A DNA stretch of 64,000 bases from Pseudoflavonifractor gallinarum (GTDB taxonomy: Bacteria > Bacillota > Clostridia > Oscillospirales > Oscillospiraceae). The DNA lies in assembly GCF_014982855.1 (NCBI RefSeq), contig NZ_JADCKF010000016.1:1-64000 (forward strand), written 5' to 3'. How positions within the stretch are numbered: position 1 is the first letter of the stretch; every line of letters starts with the position of its first letter. The notes below the pieces were generated by a model. It did not search any database. It saw only the letters and a list, made by a program, of their open reading frames with translations, and had not been told where the DNA came from. The translations under genes were made by a program, and so were the position numbers. Below are positions 18,002 to 26,924 of this stretch, one piece after another.

Positions 18002-19765
18002 ATGGGTGACTATAAGTGCAATGGGAGCTGTACAACGGCCTGCAATTGCAGTCAAAATGAGCGCTTTTTGTGGCCGCAGTTCGACGCCCTTCAACTGGCG
18101 ATCGGGTGGACCGAGAGCGACATTCAGAAGAAACAGGTTCTGGTAGAGGACGTCCTGGGAGACAGCCATCCCGGAAGTGCGCATCTGGGCCGTCTCTCAG
18201 AACAGGTACAGATCGGCGTCTATGAGAGCGGCGGAAAACCGGGCCGGTTCCATACCACGGATATCTGTGATGGATGTGCCCAAGGGCATGATGGAATGAA
18301 CTATATTCTGGCCTCCAGAGAGAGCATAGCCGATATGGTGGAGCTTCATGGCCGGTTTGTGCCGTGGGACGGACTGGTCTTGCTCTCCTCCTGTGATAAA
18401 AGCATTCCCGGTCATCTCAAAGCGGCGGCACGCCTAAATCTTCCCACGGTTTTTGTGCCGGGCGGAAGTATGCGTCCATCCCGCAACATGACATCTGACA
18501 TTGATGAGATTGGCGACCTGACGCTGCGCCAGGAGCGGGACCGGGACAATCCGGCCGTAAAGCGAGATGTGCGCAATTATAAGCTGACGGCCTGTCCATC
18601 GGTAGGAGCCTGCCAGATGTATGGAACAGCCAGTACCATGCAGAGCTTAGCAGAGGCCATGGGAGTTGCCCTTCCGGGCTCTGCCCTGGCGCCTGCGACC
18701 ATGCGGGATATTGATACTTACGCAAGAAATGCCGGCAAGGCCGTTATGAATCTAATCCAAAAGGGGATCACCTTTGATCAAATTGTGACAAAAGAGGCAC
18801 TGATCAATACGATCATCATTCATTGCGCGGTAGGTGGCTCTACCAATGCGATGATCCATATTCCGGATCTGGCCCGTGAACTGGGGATTGATCTGCCGGT
18901 GGAGCTGTTTGACGAGATCAATCACAAGATTCCGCATATTGCCAATATTCTTCCCAGCGGAAAATATCCCACCGAGTGTATGTGGTTTGCGGGAGGAATT
19001 CCTGCGGTGCAGTGGCGGATGCGGAAGCATCTGAATTTGGATGTGATGACCTGTACGGGCATGACCCTGGGAGAAAATCTGGAATGTCTGGCAAAAGACG
19101 ATTTCTTTGAACGGAATGTCGGATATCTGGCCAACTACAAACTGAACGTGGATGATGTCCTTCTCCCGGAGGAGAAGATAAAAGAAAATGGATCGGTGGC
19201 CGTCCTGAAGGGCAATATTGCCACAGAGGGCGCGGTGGTAAAATATGCAGCCATTGCGGAAAACATGCGGGTACATGAGGAACCTGCCCGTGTCTTTGAC
19301 AGCGAAGAAGACTGTTATTATGCGGTCATTGATAAAAAAGTAAAGCCTGGAGATGTGCTGATCATCCGGTATGAGGGACCGAGGGGTTCCGGAATGCCTG
19401 AAATGCTGATGACAACAGAGGCAATTGTTTCCGACAAGGATTTGAGTGGAACGGTGTCTCTGGTAACCGATGGACGCTTCTCCGGTGCTACAAGAGGACC
19501 CGCCATCGGACATGTATCTCCGGAGGCAGCAGCCGGCGGAGAGATCGCGTATATCAAAGATGGGGATATCATCTGCTTTGATATTCCCAAACGTACGCTG
19601 AATGTAGTCGGATGTGAGGGTGAGAAAATGAGCCCAGAGCAGGTGGCTGCAGTGTTTGAGCAGCGGAAGAAAGTCATGCAGCTCAAATCGCTTGGTGTAC
19701 GAAAGGGCGTATTTAAAAAGTATACGGAGCATGCCAGATCTGCAATGCAGGGAGCTGGAATGTAA
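18002..19765 (+). CDS. IlvD/Edd-family dehydratase, probably acting on a sugar acid
   Basis: This is a 587-residue iron-sulfur dehydratase. Family blocks are [33 protein letters not shown] and [24 protein letters not shown], which carry the cluster cysteines, and [20 protein letters not shown] in the C-terminal half. IlvD itself makes branched-chain amino acids, but relatives dehydrate aldonates such as gluconate, galactonate or xylonate to 2-keto-3-deoxy acids. The neighbours (GntP permease, RraA-type aldolase, GntR regulator) favour the aldonate role. The N-terminus is unusually Cys-rich ([13 protein letters not shown]). The ATG at 18002 has GGGAGG 8 bases upstream. Confidence 0.82.
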   Translation: MGDYKCNGSCTTACNCSQNERFLWPQFDALQLAIGWTESDIQKKQVLVEDVLGDSHPGSAHLGRLSEQVQIGVYESGGKPGRFHTTDICDGCAQGHDGMNYILASRESIADMVELHGRFVPWDGLVLLSSCDKSIPGHLKAAARLNLPTVFVPGGSMRPSRNMTSDIDEIGDLTLRQERDRDNPAVKRDVRNYKLTACPSVGACQMYGTASTMQSLAEAMGVALPGSALAPATMRDIDTYARNAGKAVMNLIQKGITFDQIVTKEALINTIIIHCAVGGSTNAMIHIPDLARELGIDLPVELFDEINHKIPHIANILPSGKYPTECMWFAGGIPAVQWRMRKHLNLDVMTCTGMTLGENLECLAKDDFFERNVGYLANYKLNVDDVLLPEEKIKENGSVAVLKGNIATEGAVVKYAAIAENMRVHEEPARVFDSEEDCYYAVIDKKVKPGDVLIIRYEGPRGSGMPEMLMTTEAIVSDKDLSGTVSLVTDGRFSGATRGPAIGHVSPEAAAGGEIAYIKDGDIICFDIPKRTLNVVGCEGEKMSPEQVAAVFEQRKKVMQLKSLGVRKGVFKKYTEHARSAMQGAGM

Positions 19766-19777
19766 AAAAGTAGAGAG

Positions 19778-19818
19778 GCCGGGGACCGTTGTATGAGTAC
19801 AATGGTCCCCGGCTTTTT
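19778..19818 (+). terminator. Terminator of the sugar-acid operon
   Basis: GCCGGGGACCGTTGTA pairs with TACAATGGTCCCCGGC, followed by TTTTTG. The rest of the 19819-20138 gap is AT-rich, with a promoter at 20006-20035 and no gene that I can see. Confidence 0.9.
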
Positions 19819-20005
19819 GCGGACAAAAAAGCATGGTTCTTGTTGCCCTAACCTGTGGTAAAGGGGTTGCGGAAGTAAAATGGGAAAATAAAGAAAAGTA
19901 CTTCTTTAATTCTTCCTTATTTCCGTATAGCAAGGGGTAATTGAGGTTAAAAAAAGATGGAAATTGTACATATATACAAAATTATAGATATAATAAAAAG
20001 AATAA

Positions 20006-20035
20006 TTGACGTATTAGACAATTGAGTACTATACT
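20006..20035 (+). promoter_or_regulatory. Promoter of the 20-31 kb operon
   Basis: TTGACG (20006-20011) and TATACT (20030-20035) are separated by 18 bases, about 100 bases before the first gene of the transporter/UbiD operon. Confidence 0.55.
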
Positions 20036-20138
20036 TCAGGTATCTAATTCGGAAGTGTATGACACAGATTCCTGCAATAAAAGAAATTTTGGAACAAACG
20101 ACCCGTGAGCACGATATTCAGAGGGAGGCCGTAATGCG

Positions 20139-20453
20139 ATGGATATGACAAGAAAGCGGTATAACAATCCAAAGAAAGCACGGATTGTGGTAGAGAAATG
20201 TCCCATTGATTCGACTGGGAAGCCCTGCCACTGCCACCGGGAAGGACAGGTATTTGAATTTGATTTTGAGCGATGTCCTTCCGATTTCTGTGCGGCGGCG
20301 TTCCACAATCTCTGGCCGCAGCTTCGGGTTCTGGAACTGGGGGGAAGACACCCCTGGGATGAAACCCCAAATATGACCCGGGTGGCTTGTCCGGACCCGG
20401 ACAAGCCCACGATTTTCCGTATCGAGGTCTTTGAAGAGCCCGAACAGAAGTAA
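20139..20453 (+). CDS. Small conserved protein, TIGR04076-like
   Basis: This 104-residue soluble protein has the features of the TIGR04076 family: an N-terminal beta strand (KARIVVEKCP), a conserved GQVFEFDFERCPSDFCAAAFH segment, and LGGRHPWDET in the second half. The function of the family is unknown; members often sit next to transporters or redox enzymes. Its three cysteines, two in CPIDSTGKPC, could bind a metal or be redox active, but this is speculation. It is the first gene of the operon; GGGAGG lies about 10 bases before the ATG. Confidence 0.6.
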   Translation: MDMTRKRYNNPKKARIVVEKCPIDSTGKPCHCHREGQVFEFDFERCPSDFCAAAFHNLWPQLRVLELGGRHPWDETPNMTRVACPDPDKPTIFRIEVFEEPEQK

Positions 20454-20565
20454 TGGGGAAACACTCCTTCGATCACAGAAGGCTATGTGATAGCGTAACA
20501 GATCGCACAGAGTGGTAAAGGTGCGGTCAGAAAATAATGAATGATGGATCAGGAGGAATTGAATT

Positions 20566-21609
20566 ATGAAATGCAAAAAGATGCTGGCTCTTGCGTGCAG
20601 CGGCGTTCTTTCCATCTCTTTGCTGGCCGGATGCGGCGGCGATCCTGCCCCGTCGGGCGATCCTGGTACTGCCAGCGGTGGAGGGGAAGATACCACGAAA
20701 GTGGCGATGATTCTGACCGGATACATCAATGATGCCGGGTGGAACCAGTCCGCATACGAAGGCCTCCAGATGGCAGAAGAGGAGTATGGTGTGGAAGGCG
20801 CCTATACAGAGGCGGTTCCGCAGCCGGACTATGAGACCGTGATGCGTGACTATGCAGATCAGGGGTATGATTTGATCATCTGCGTTGGAAATGAGCTCTC
20901 GGACGCGGCTTTGGCTGTGGCGGGATCTTTCCCGGACGTAACCTTTGCGGTAATGAACGGAAACTATGCGCAGGAACCGAATGTAGGCGCCTATCGTTTT
21001 AATACGCCTCAGAGCGGATTCCTGGCAGGCGCGGTTGCAGCCATGTATTCTGAAAACGGTGTGGTCGGCATGATCGGCGGCAGCACAGCTCCTCACATCA
21101 AAGACTCGGTGGAGGCCTTTGCTGAAGGTGCCAAGTACATCAATCCCGATGCCGAGGTGTTGACCGGCTATACCGAGTCTATGACCGACATCGCCAAGGG
21201 AAAAGAAATGGGTATGGCGTTTATTGAGCAGGGCGCGGATGTCCTGTGTGCCAATGCAAACTCCTGTTCTCTGGGCGTAATCGATGCGGCCAAGGAAAAA
21301 GGAATCCGCCATATTGGATACATCAGCGATCAGTATGAGGTGGCGCCGGATACGGTCATGGTTTCCATGATCCAGAGCAACCAGTTTATGATCAAGGCCA
21401 TCATTGAGTCGGTCATCAATGGGGAATTCACTCCGGAGCTTCACCTGTTTGGTATGCCGGAAGGCGCGCTCTACCTCAGCGACTTCAACGGGCATGACGA
21501 GATTTTGACAGAAGGGGAGCAGGCAAAGATCGAAGAGATCATTGCAGGGATCAACGACGGCTCCCTGGCCGAGGCCGGCATTCTGCCCAAGTCTACCTTT
21601 GATCAGTAA
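20566..21609 (+). CDS. BMP-family (PnrA-like) substrate-binding lipoprotein
   Basis: This 347-residue extracellular receptor has a lipobox LLAGC with the lipidated cysteine at residue 23, a Ser/Gly-rich linker and a basic-membrane-protein domain (VAMILTGYINDAGWNQSAYEGL, IICVGNELSDAALAVAGSFPDV, GFLAGAVAAMYSENGVVGMI). Characterised members bind purine nucleosides; some bind other ring compounds such as thiamine precursors. It feeds the ATPase and two permeases encoded next. A hairpin at 21641-21670 follows, which may protect the receptor's mRNA segment. GGAGGAATTG precedes the ATG. Confidence 0.9.
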   Translation: MKCKKMLALACSGVLSISLLAGCGGDPAPSGDPGTASGGGEDTTKVAMILTGYINDAGWNQSAYEGLQMAEEEYGVEGAYTEAVPQPDYETVMRDYADQGYDLIICVGNELSDAALAVAGSFPDVTFAVMNGNYAQEPNVGAYRFNTPQSGFLAGAVAAMYSENGVVGMIGGSTAPHIKDSVEAFAEGAKYINPDAEVLTGYTESMTDIAKGKEMGMAFIEQGADVLCANANSCSLGVIDAAKEKGIRHIGYISDQYEVAPDTVMVSMIQSNQFMIKAIIESVINGEFTPELHLFGMPEGALYLSDFNGHDEILTEGEQAKIEEIIAGINDGSLAEAGILPKSTFDQ

Positions 21610-21640
21610 CATTATCAAAGTAAAGGGTTAGACATGATCA

Positions 21641-21670
21641 CCGCCGGGGGAAGGGAACTTCTCCCGGCGG
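21641..21670 (+). other. Intercistronic hairpin after the receptor gene
   Basis: CCGCCGGG-GAAG pairs with CTTC-CCCGGCGG around GGAA. No T-run follows, so it is not a plain terminator. It sits between the receptor and ATPase genes, as does the hairpin at 36650-36681 in the peptide transporter operon. Confidence 0.6.
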
Positions 21671-21768
21671 AATTTCCAATCATAGAGTATGTGCTGAGCA
21701 CAGATGCGGCAGCTGAGCGGAAAAAGAATTGCAGCCGTATGATCTGAATAGAGTGGGGGAAAACGCGA

Positions 21769-23304
21769 ATGGCAGAAAAAATTCTGGAAATGCGCAATGT
21801 CACCAAGCGTTTTGGAAAATTGGTAGCAAACCGGAGTGTCAATTTTGATTTGGAGCGGGGCGAAGTACATGCCCTGCTGGGAGAAAACGGCGCAGGTAAA
21901 ACGACGCTGATGAATTGCCTGTATGGGATCTACAATCCGGAGGAAGGCGAGATCCTGCTCCATGGTAAGCCGTTAAAACTGAGCAACCCCAAAGATGCAA
22001 TTGCCCACAATATCGGCATGGTGCACCAGCATTTTATGCTGGTACCCCCGCTGACCGTGCTGCAAAACATTGTTTTGGGACAGGAGTGCCGCATTACCCC
22101 GATGAACTTGAGTCGGGCTAGAGCACAGGTGGAAGAGCTGTGTGAGAAATATCATTTCCAACTGGAGTTGGATACCAAGGTGGCCGATCTCTCGGTTGGA
22201 GCACAGCAGAGAGTGGAATTGGTCAAGGCCCTTTACCGGGGCGCGGATATCCTGATTCTGGATGAGCCCACGGCAGTTTTGACACCGCCGGAGGTAGAGG
22301 GACTCTTTGAGATCTTGCAGCAGTTTGTATCGATGGGGAAATCCATTATCATCATTTCCCACAAACTGTGGGAAGTCAAGCGGATCTCCAACCGGGTCAC
22401 CGTACTTCGCAGCGGAGAGGCGGTTTCCACCGTCATGACCAAGGATGTGGAGGAAGCCGATCTGGCCGCCATGATGGTCGGAAAACGGGTATCTCTGGAG
22501 TATGAGAAGACGCCGGTAACCACAGCACAGAATATCCTGGAACTGAAGGATGTCTGCGCCAAGGGCGCCCATCTGGCATCCTCCCTGAAACATGTTTCCA
22601 TGCATATTCGAGAGGGTGAAGTGCTTGGCATTGCGGGTGTGGACGGAAATGGACAGCTGGAGCTCTCAGAGGTCATTATGGGTCTGTTGCCGACCCAATC
22701 GGGAAGCGTCTATTACCGGGGCGAAGAGATTACAAAAATGCCGACCCGAAAACGGATCGAACAGGGATTTGCCCATATTCCGGAGGAGCGAATGACACAG
22801 GGACTGGTCATGAATTTCAGTGCCAGTGAAAACATGATCATCAACTGTTATGACCGCCCGCCCTTTACCAAAAACCATCTCTTCAACAGCCGGCAGGTCA
22901 AAGAGAACGGAAAAAAGCTGGTAGAGGAATATGACGTGAGACCGCGGGACCCAGATGCGCTGGCACGGTCTTTTTCCGGCGGCAACCAGCAGAAGATCAT
23001 CATTGCACGGGAGTTTGCACAGGACCCGAGACTGGTTGTGGCGGTCCAGCCCACGCGCGGTCTGGACATTGGCGCAAGTGACTTTGTGCATCAGAAGTTG
23101 CTGGAGCAAAAAGAAAAAGGGGCGGGCGTGCTGCTGATCTCGGCGGATCTGGATGAGGTGCTGGCCGTATCCGACCGCGTACTGGTCATCAATGAAGGGG
23201 AGATCATGGGAGAGTTTGTTCCCGGAGAAATCGACTATACCGAAATCGGTCTGATGATGGGTGGAACCAAGCGGACAAACAGCAAGGCAGGTGAAACGGC
23301 ATGA
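21769..23304 (+). CDS. ABC transporter ATPase, nucleoside type (two ATPase domains)
   Basis: The 511-residue protein has two fused ATPase domains. The first has Walker A GENGAGKTTLMN (about residue 38), signature LSVGAQQRVELVKAL and Walker B DILILDEPT. The second has the degenerate P-loop GVDGNGQLELSE and signature FSGGNQQKIIIAREF, as in RbsA, MglA and the nucleoside ATPases NupA/YufO. Together with the BMP receptor and two permeases it forms a complete importer. The first permease gene overlaps its stop codon by 4 bases (ATGA). Confidence 0.93.
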   Translation: MAEKILEMRNVTKRFGKLVANRSVNFDLERGEVHALLGENGAGKTTLMNCLYGIYNPEEGEILLHGKPLKLSNPKDAIAHNIGMVHQHFMLVPPLTVLQNIVLGQECRITPMNLSRARAQVEELCEKYHFQLELDTKVADLSVGAQQRVELVKALYRGADILILDEPTAVLTPPEVEGLFEILQQFVSMGKSIIIISHKLWEVKRISNRVTVLRSGEAVSTVMTKDVEEADLAAMMVGKRVSLEYEKTPVTTAQNILELKDVCAKGAHLASSLKHVSMHIREGEVLGIAGVDGNGQLELSEVIMGLLPTQSGSVYYRGEEITKMPTRKRIEQGFAHIPEERMTQGLVMNFSASENMIINCYDRPPFTKNHLFNSRQVKENGKKLVEEYDVRPRDPDALARSFSGGNQQKIIIAREFAQDPRLVVAVQPTRGLDIGASDFVHQKLLEQKEKGAGVLLISADLDEVLAVSDRVLVINEGEIMGEFVPGEIDYTEIGLMMGGTKRTNSKAGETA

Positions 23305-24422
23305 TCTGTATGAATTTTGGTGGAACGCAAGTGCGCGTGGAGCGCAAGAAACGGACGGAGAGCCCCCTCTTTCAAAAAGTGCTGGGAATTGGCATCGCAC
23401 TGCTTCTGGTCATCCTTGTAACGGGGATTATCATTGCACTTTCTGGAAAGTCGCCCATTGCGGCCTTTCAGTGCATGATCAAAGGTGCCTTTGGCACGAA
23501 AAACAGTGTGGCCGAGACCTTGATCAAAGCGGTGCCCCTGCTGCTCTCTGGCCTGGGCCTGACAATCTGTTACCGCACTGGCCTGACCTCGGTAGGCTCG
23601 GAAGGACAGATTATTATGGGCGGGCTGATGGCCACCATCGTGGGAGTCAACCTGGGCGGCCTTCCCGCTCCGGTGGTCATTCCCATGGCCATGATCGCAG
23701 GAATCCTCGGCGGAGGAATCTGGGCCGGTATCGCCGGATTGCTCAAGGCGAAGTTGGGTGTCTCGGAAGTTATCAATACGATCATGCTCAACTATGTGGC
23801 GACCTATCTGGTGGCCTATCTGGTGGACGGGCCCATTCAGGAGGCGGCCGGGCACTATCCGCAGTCTGACCTGCTGGGAAAAAACGCGTGGCTTCCAATC
23901 ATCCTGCCGGGGACGCGGATGCATCTGGGTGTAATTCTGGCTGCGGTGTCGGTGGTCCTGGTATATATGCTCCTCTGGAAATTGCCGCTGGGCTATCAGA
24001 TGCGGGCCGTGGGAAACAATCCCATCGCGGCAAAGACGAATGGCATCAATGTGGCGCGCAACATGGTGCTGGCCATGTTCCTCTCCGGTGCCTTTGCCGG
24101 TCTGGCGGGATCGGTGGAGATCATGGGTATCCACCACCGGCTGATGAATGGTTTCAGCTCCAGCTACGGCTTTGATTCCATGGCAGTTGCGCTGCTGGGC
24201 GGCCTGCATCCGGTGGGTGTGACCATTGCGGCCATCTTCTTCGGAGCATTGCGTACCGGTGCCAATACCATGCAGCGTACGCTTCAGGTACCGGTGTCTC
24301 TGGTCAATGTCATCCAGGGTCTGGTCATCCTGTTTGTTCTGATGCAGGCACTGCTCAGCCGGTTTACCATTCGGATTATCCAGCGGAATGCAAAGGAAAA
24401 GGGGGCAAAACAGCATGCTTGA
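23301..24422 (+). CDS. ABC transporter permease, nucleoside type (larger subunit)
   Basis: The 373-residue membrane protein has a cytoplasmic N-terminus and about 9-10 membrane segments. Blocks such as GLGLTICYRTGLTSVGSEGQ, VSEVINTIMLNYVATYLV and RAVGNNPIAAKTNGINV are typical of the YufP/NupB permeases paired with BMP receptors. It starts within the ATPase stop codon and overlaps the next permease gene by 8 bases, so the three membrane components are translationally coupled. Confidence 0.92.
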   Translation: MICMNFGGTQVRVERKKRTESPLFQKVLGIGIALLLVILVTGIIIALSGKSPIAAFQCMIKGAFGTKNSVAETLIKAVPLLLSGLGLTICYRTGLTSVGSEGQIIMGGLMATIVGVNLGGLPAPVVIPMAMIAGILGGGIWAGIAGLLKAKLGVSEVINTIMLNYVATYLVAYLVDGPIQEAAGHYPQSDLLGKNAWLPIILPGTRMHLGVILAAVSVVLVYMLLWKLPLGYQMRAVGNNPIAAKTNGINVARNMVLAMFLSGAFAGLAGSVEIMGIHHRLMNGFSSSYGFDSMAVALLGGLHPVGVTIAAIFFGALRTGANTMQRTLQVPVSLVNVIQGLVILFVLMQALLSRFTIRIIQRNAKEKGAKQHA

Positions 24423-25335
24423 TATCGTAAGCGGCTTTCTTGAGGCAATGGTTCGAATGGCCTGCCCCATTATGCTTGCCAGCCTGGGAGCACTGTTTAC
24501 TGCGCGCAGCGGCATCATCAATTTCGCCATGGAAGGCATTATGATCATGGGGGCCTTTTTTGGCGTGTATGGCTCCTACCTGTCCGGAAATCCCTGGGTG
24601 GGCGCACTGCTTGGAATGCTGGGCGGGTTGGCCGCAGCGGTGGTTCTTGGCATTATGAGCATCACGGTCAAGGTAGATCAGGTCGTGGCGGGTACCGGTA
24701 TTAATGTGCTCTTTCTTGGACTGACGAGCTACCTATGTACGGTGCTGTATCCCGATGGACAGCCCTCCTCGGTGGAGGCCTTTCAGAGCGTAGAGATTCC
24801 GGGCCTCTCCTCTCTTCCGGTAGTGGGCGTATTTTTCCAACAAAATCTGTTGGTCTACCTGGCCTTTTTGCTGGTGCCGCTGATTTGGTATCTGCTCAAT
24901 CGCACCACTTTTGGACTGTGCCTGCGCTCGGTAGGTGAGCAGCCCCATGCGGCGGACAGCCTGGGCATCAATGTAAACCGGATGCGTTATATCGCCATTC
25001 TGCTGGCCGGTATCTTGGGTGGACTGGGCGGCGCGGCCCTCTCGCTCGGACAGGTATCCGTGTTTATGGAAAACATGACATCCGGACGTGGCTATGTGGC
25101 CTGGTCTGCGGTGACCGTAGGCAAGTGGAATCCCATCGGCATCATGGGAGCCTCCCTGCTCTTTGGCGGTGCGGAAGCGGTGCAGCTTCGCCTCCAGGCG
25201 CTGGGCATTGAAATTCCCCAGCAGTTCTTCCAGATGCTGCCCTACCTGCTGACCATGATAGTGCTGGCCGGTGTAGTAGGCAGAACGGTCGGACCCAAGG
25301 CAATGGGCAAGCCGTTTGTCAAGGGAGAGCGGTAA
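24415..25335 (+). CDS. ABC transporter permease, nucleoside type (smaller subunit)
   Basis: The 306-residue permease begins MLDIVSGFLEAMVRMACPIM at the ATG at 24415, which has AAGGGGG 7 bases upstream; a longer frame exists but lacks a ribosome site. It has about 8-9 membrane segments and the typical SGIINFAMEGIMIMGAFF and LGINVNRMRYIAILLAG blocks of YufQ/NupC-type permeases. It completes the importer and is followed immediately (no gap) by the reductase gene. Confidence 0.92.
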   Translation: MLDIVSGFLEAMVRMACPIMLASLGALFTARSGIINFAMEGIMIMGAFFGVYGSYLSGNPWVGALLGMLGGLAAAVVLGIMSITVKVDQVVAGTGINVLFLGLTSYLCTVLYPDGQPSSVEAFQSVEIPGLSSLPVVGVFFQQNLLVYLAFLLVPLIWYLLNRTTFGLCLRSVGEQPHAADSLGINVNRMRYIAILLAGILGGLGGAALSLGQVSVFMENMTSGRGYVAWSAVTVGKWNPIGIMGASLLFGGAEAVQLRLQALGIEIPQQFFQMLPYLLTMIVLAGVVGRTVGPKAMGKPFVKGER

Positions 25336-26241
25336 ATGGGATTTTCAGCACAGGAGATGCGCTTCACGATGTATTACCCCGAAGGGAGTTCTGCCGGACA
25401 GGGGCCTTCGAGGGATGGGGCCACGCCAGAGAAAATTCGGACCGTACTGGGAGAGTTGAGATTCCCCGCTCCGCCGGAAGAGCGCCCCTATCTGTATGGG
25501 TGTATGGTGCTCTCCTTTGACGGGAAAATGGGCTTTCCGGACGATCCGGAGGGGACCCTGATCTCGAAGGAGAACCGCTTTGATCCGGTAGGGGCAAAGA
25601 CCGATTTTTGGATCATGCAGGTCTGCCGGACCTATGCCGACGGCGTGATTCTGGGCGCGGGGACCCTGCGGGCCCGGATGCATAAAATGTGGTGTTCCGA
25701 GATCGCCGATCCGGATTTGATCCAGGTGCGGCCTGCGCTGGGGAGAACCGGGGAAGCGCCGCTGGCGCTCATTCCGTCGGTGGACGGAATGGATATTCCG
25801 GTAGAGCACGCTATCTTTACAAGAAGTGAGCAACCGGTGATTCTGACTTCCGTCCAGGGGGCGGAGCGGCTGCAAAGCCGGCTAAACCGGCCCAGCCGCG
25901 TTCTCAGCGGACCTACCGACCTGAGAAAAGGAATGGAAGAAGTGCAGATCATAGCGGTAGGGGAACAGGAGCCCAACACGGCAGGGCTGCTGCACTTCCT
26001 CCGGGCCTGTGGTCTGGAGTATGTATCGGTGGAGGCACCGGGCTATCTCTGGCACCTGATCAGTAAGGGACTTCTGGACGAATACATGCTCAACTACTCC
26101 GGCGTCATGGCGGGCGGTATGACCGCGCTGGGTGTAAACGCCGGCTTTACGGTCAAACAACATCCCCATGCAGAGATTCTCAGCGTGGGGTATCACCGGG
26201 GATTTCTATATACCCGACAAAAACTCCATTATGGATGGTAA
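25336..26241 (+). CDS. RibD C-terminal (dihydrofolate-reductase-fold) reductase
   Basis: The 301-residue protein shows the RibD_C fold: PYLYGCMVLSFDGKMGF near residue 50, ADGVILGAGTLRARM near 110, and a C-terminal GLLDEYMLNYSGVMAGGMTALG (the LxDE-L part is typical). RibD_C enzymes reduce the ribosyl side chain of a pyrimidine in riboflavin synthesis, or related carbonyls, with NADPH. No deaminase domain is present and no riboflavin genes are nearby, so it probably reduces an imported or derived heterocycle instead. The ATG directly follows the permease stop codon. Confidence 0.72.
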   Translation: MGFSAQEMRFTMYYPEGSSAGQGPSRDGATPEKIRTVLGELRFPAPPEERPYLYGCMVLSFDGKMGFPDDPEGTLISKENRFDPVGAKTDFWIMQVCRTYADGVILGAGTLRARMHKMWCSEIADPDLIQVRPALGRTGEAPLALIPSVDGMDIPVEHAIFTRSEQPVILTSVQGAERLQSRLNRPSRVLSGPTDLRKGMEEVQIIAVGEQEPNTAGLLHFLRACGLEYVSVEAPGYLWHLISKGLLDEYMLNYSGVMAGGMTALGVNAGFTVKQHPHAEILSVGYHRGFLYTRQKLHYGW

Positions 26242-26288
26242 GGTGAAATAGTACCTGAAACAGCAAGAGGAAAGGGTGGAAATGGACC

Positions 26289-26924
26289 ATGGTAAAAATT
26301 CTGGGATTGTGCTGCAGCCCGAGAGACGGGGCGACACAATATGCGTTGGAGCAGGGGCTGAAGGCGGCTGCGGAATTTTCTCCGGAAATTGAGACGGAGC
26401 TTATTTCAGTGCGTGGGAAAAAAATTGCACCCTGTAACGGATGCGGCTACTGCAAACGGGAAAAGACCTGGTGCTGTATCAAGGATGACATGCAGGAGCT
26501 CTTTGAGAAAATCATCCACGCTGACGGTGTGTTGGTGGCCTCTCCGGTCTATGTGATGACCGCTACCCCTCAGCTGCATGCTATCGCCTCGCGGATGCGG
26601 CCGGCCATGCACTGCTACCCTGGTATGCTGCGCAACAAATTTGTGGCGGCCATTGCCGTGGGCGGAACCCGGAATGGGGGCCAGGAGACGACGATCGACG
26701 ACATTTTCCACCTGTTTGGAACTCGGGCTATGAACATGGTGACCAATGAATCGGGCGGTTATACAGGAGCAAAGGTGTGGTCCCAGGATGGAGGTGCACA
26801 GGCAGCTGCACAGGATGAGATCGGTCTGAAGACCGTACGGGATTTGGGCCGGAAACTGGCAGAGGTCTGCTATATCTACACATTGGGGAAGCAGGCTTAT
26901 CAGGATGGGTGTGAAAACAAATGA
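26289..26924 (+). CDS. NAD(P)H-dependent flavoprotein with iron-sulfur-type cysteine motif
   Basis: This 211-residue flavodoxin-fold protein starts VKILGLCCSPRDGATQYAL (FMN phosphate loop) and continues with PCNGCGYCKREKTWCC. The Cys-x2-Cys-x2-Cys-x6-Cys spacing resembles the 4Fe-4S site of archaeal and clostridial iron-sulfur flavoproteins. ASPVYVMTATPQLHAIASR is the second FMN loop. It would supply electrons to a partner in this operon. Its stop overlaps the next start (ATGA). Confidence 0.78.
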   Translation: MVKILGLCCSPRDGATQYALEQGLKAAAEFSPEIETELISVRGKKIAPCNGCGYCKREKTWCCIKDDMQELFEKIIHADGVLVASPVYVMTATPQLHAIASRMRPAMHCYPGMLRNKFVAAIAVGGTRNGGQETTIDDIFHLFGTRAMNMVTNESGGYTGAKVWSQDGGAQAAAQDEIGLKTVRDLGRKLAEVCYIYTLGKQAYQDGCENK

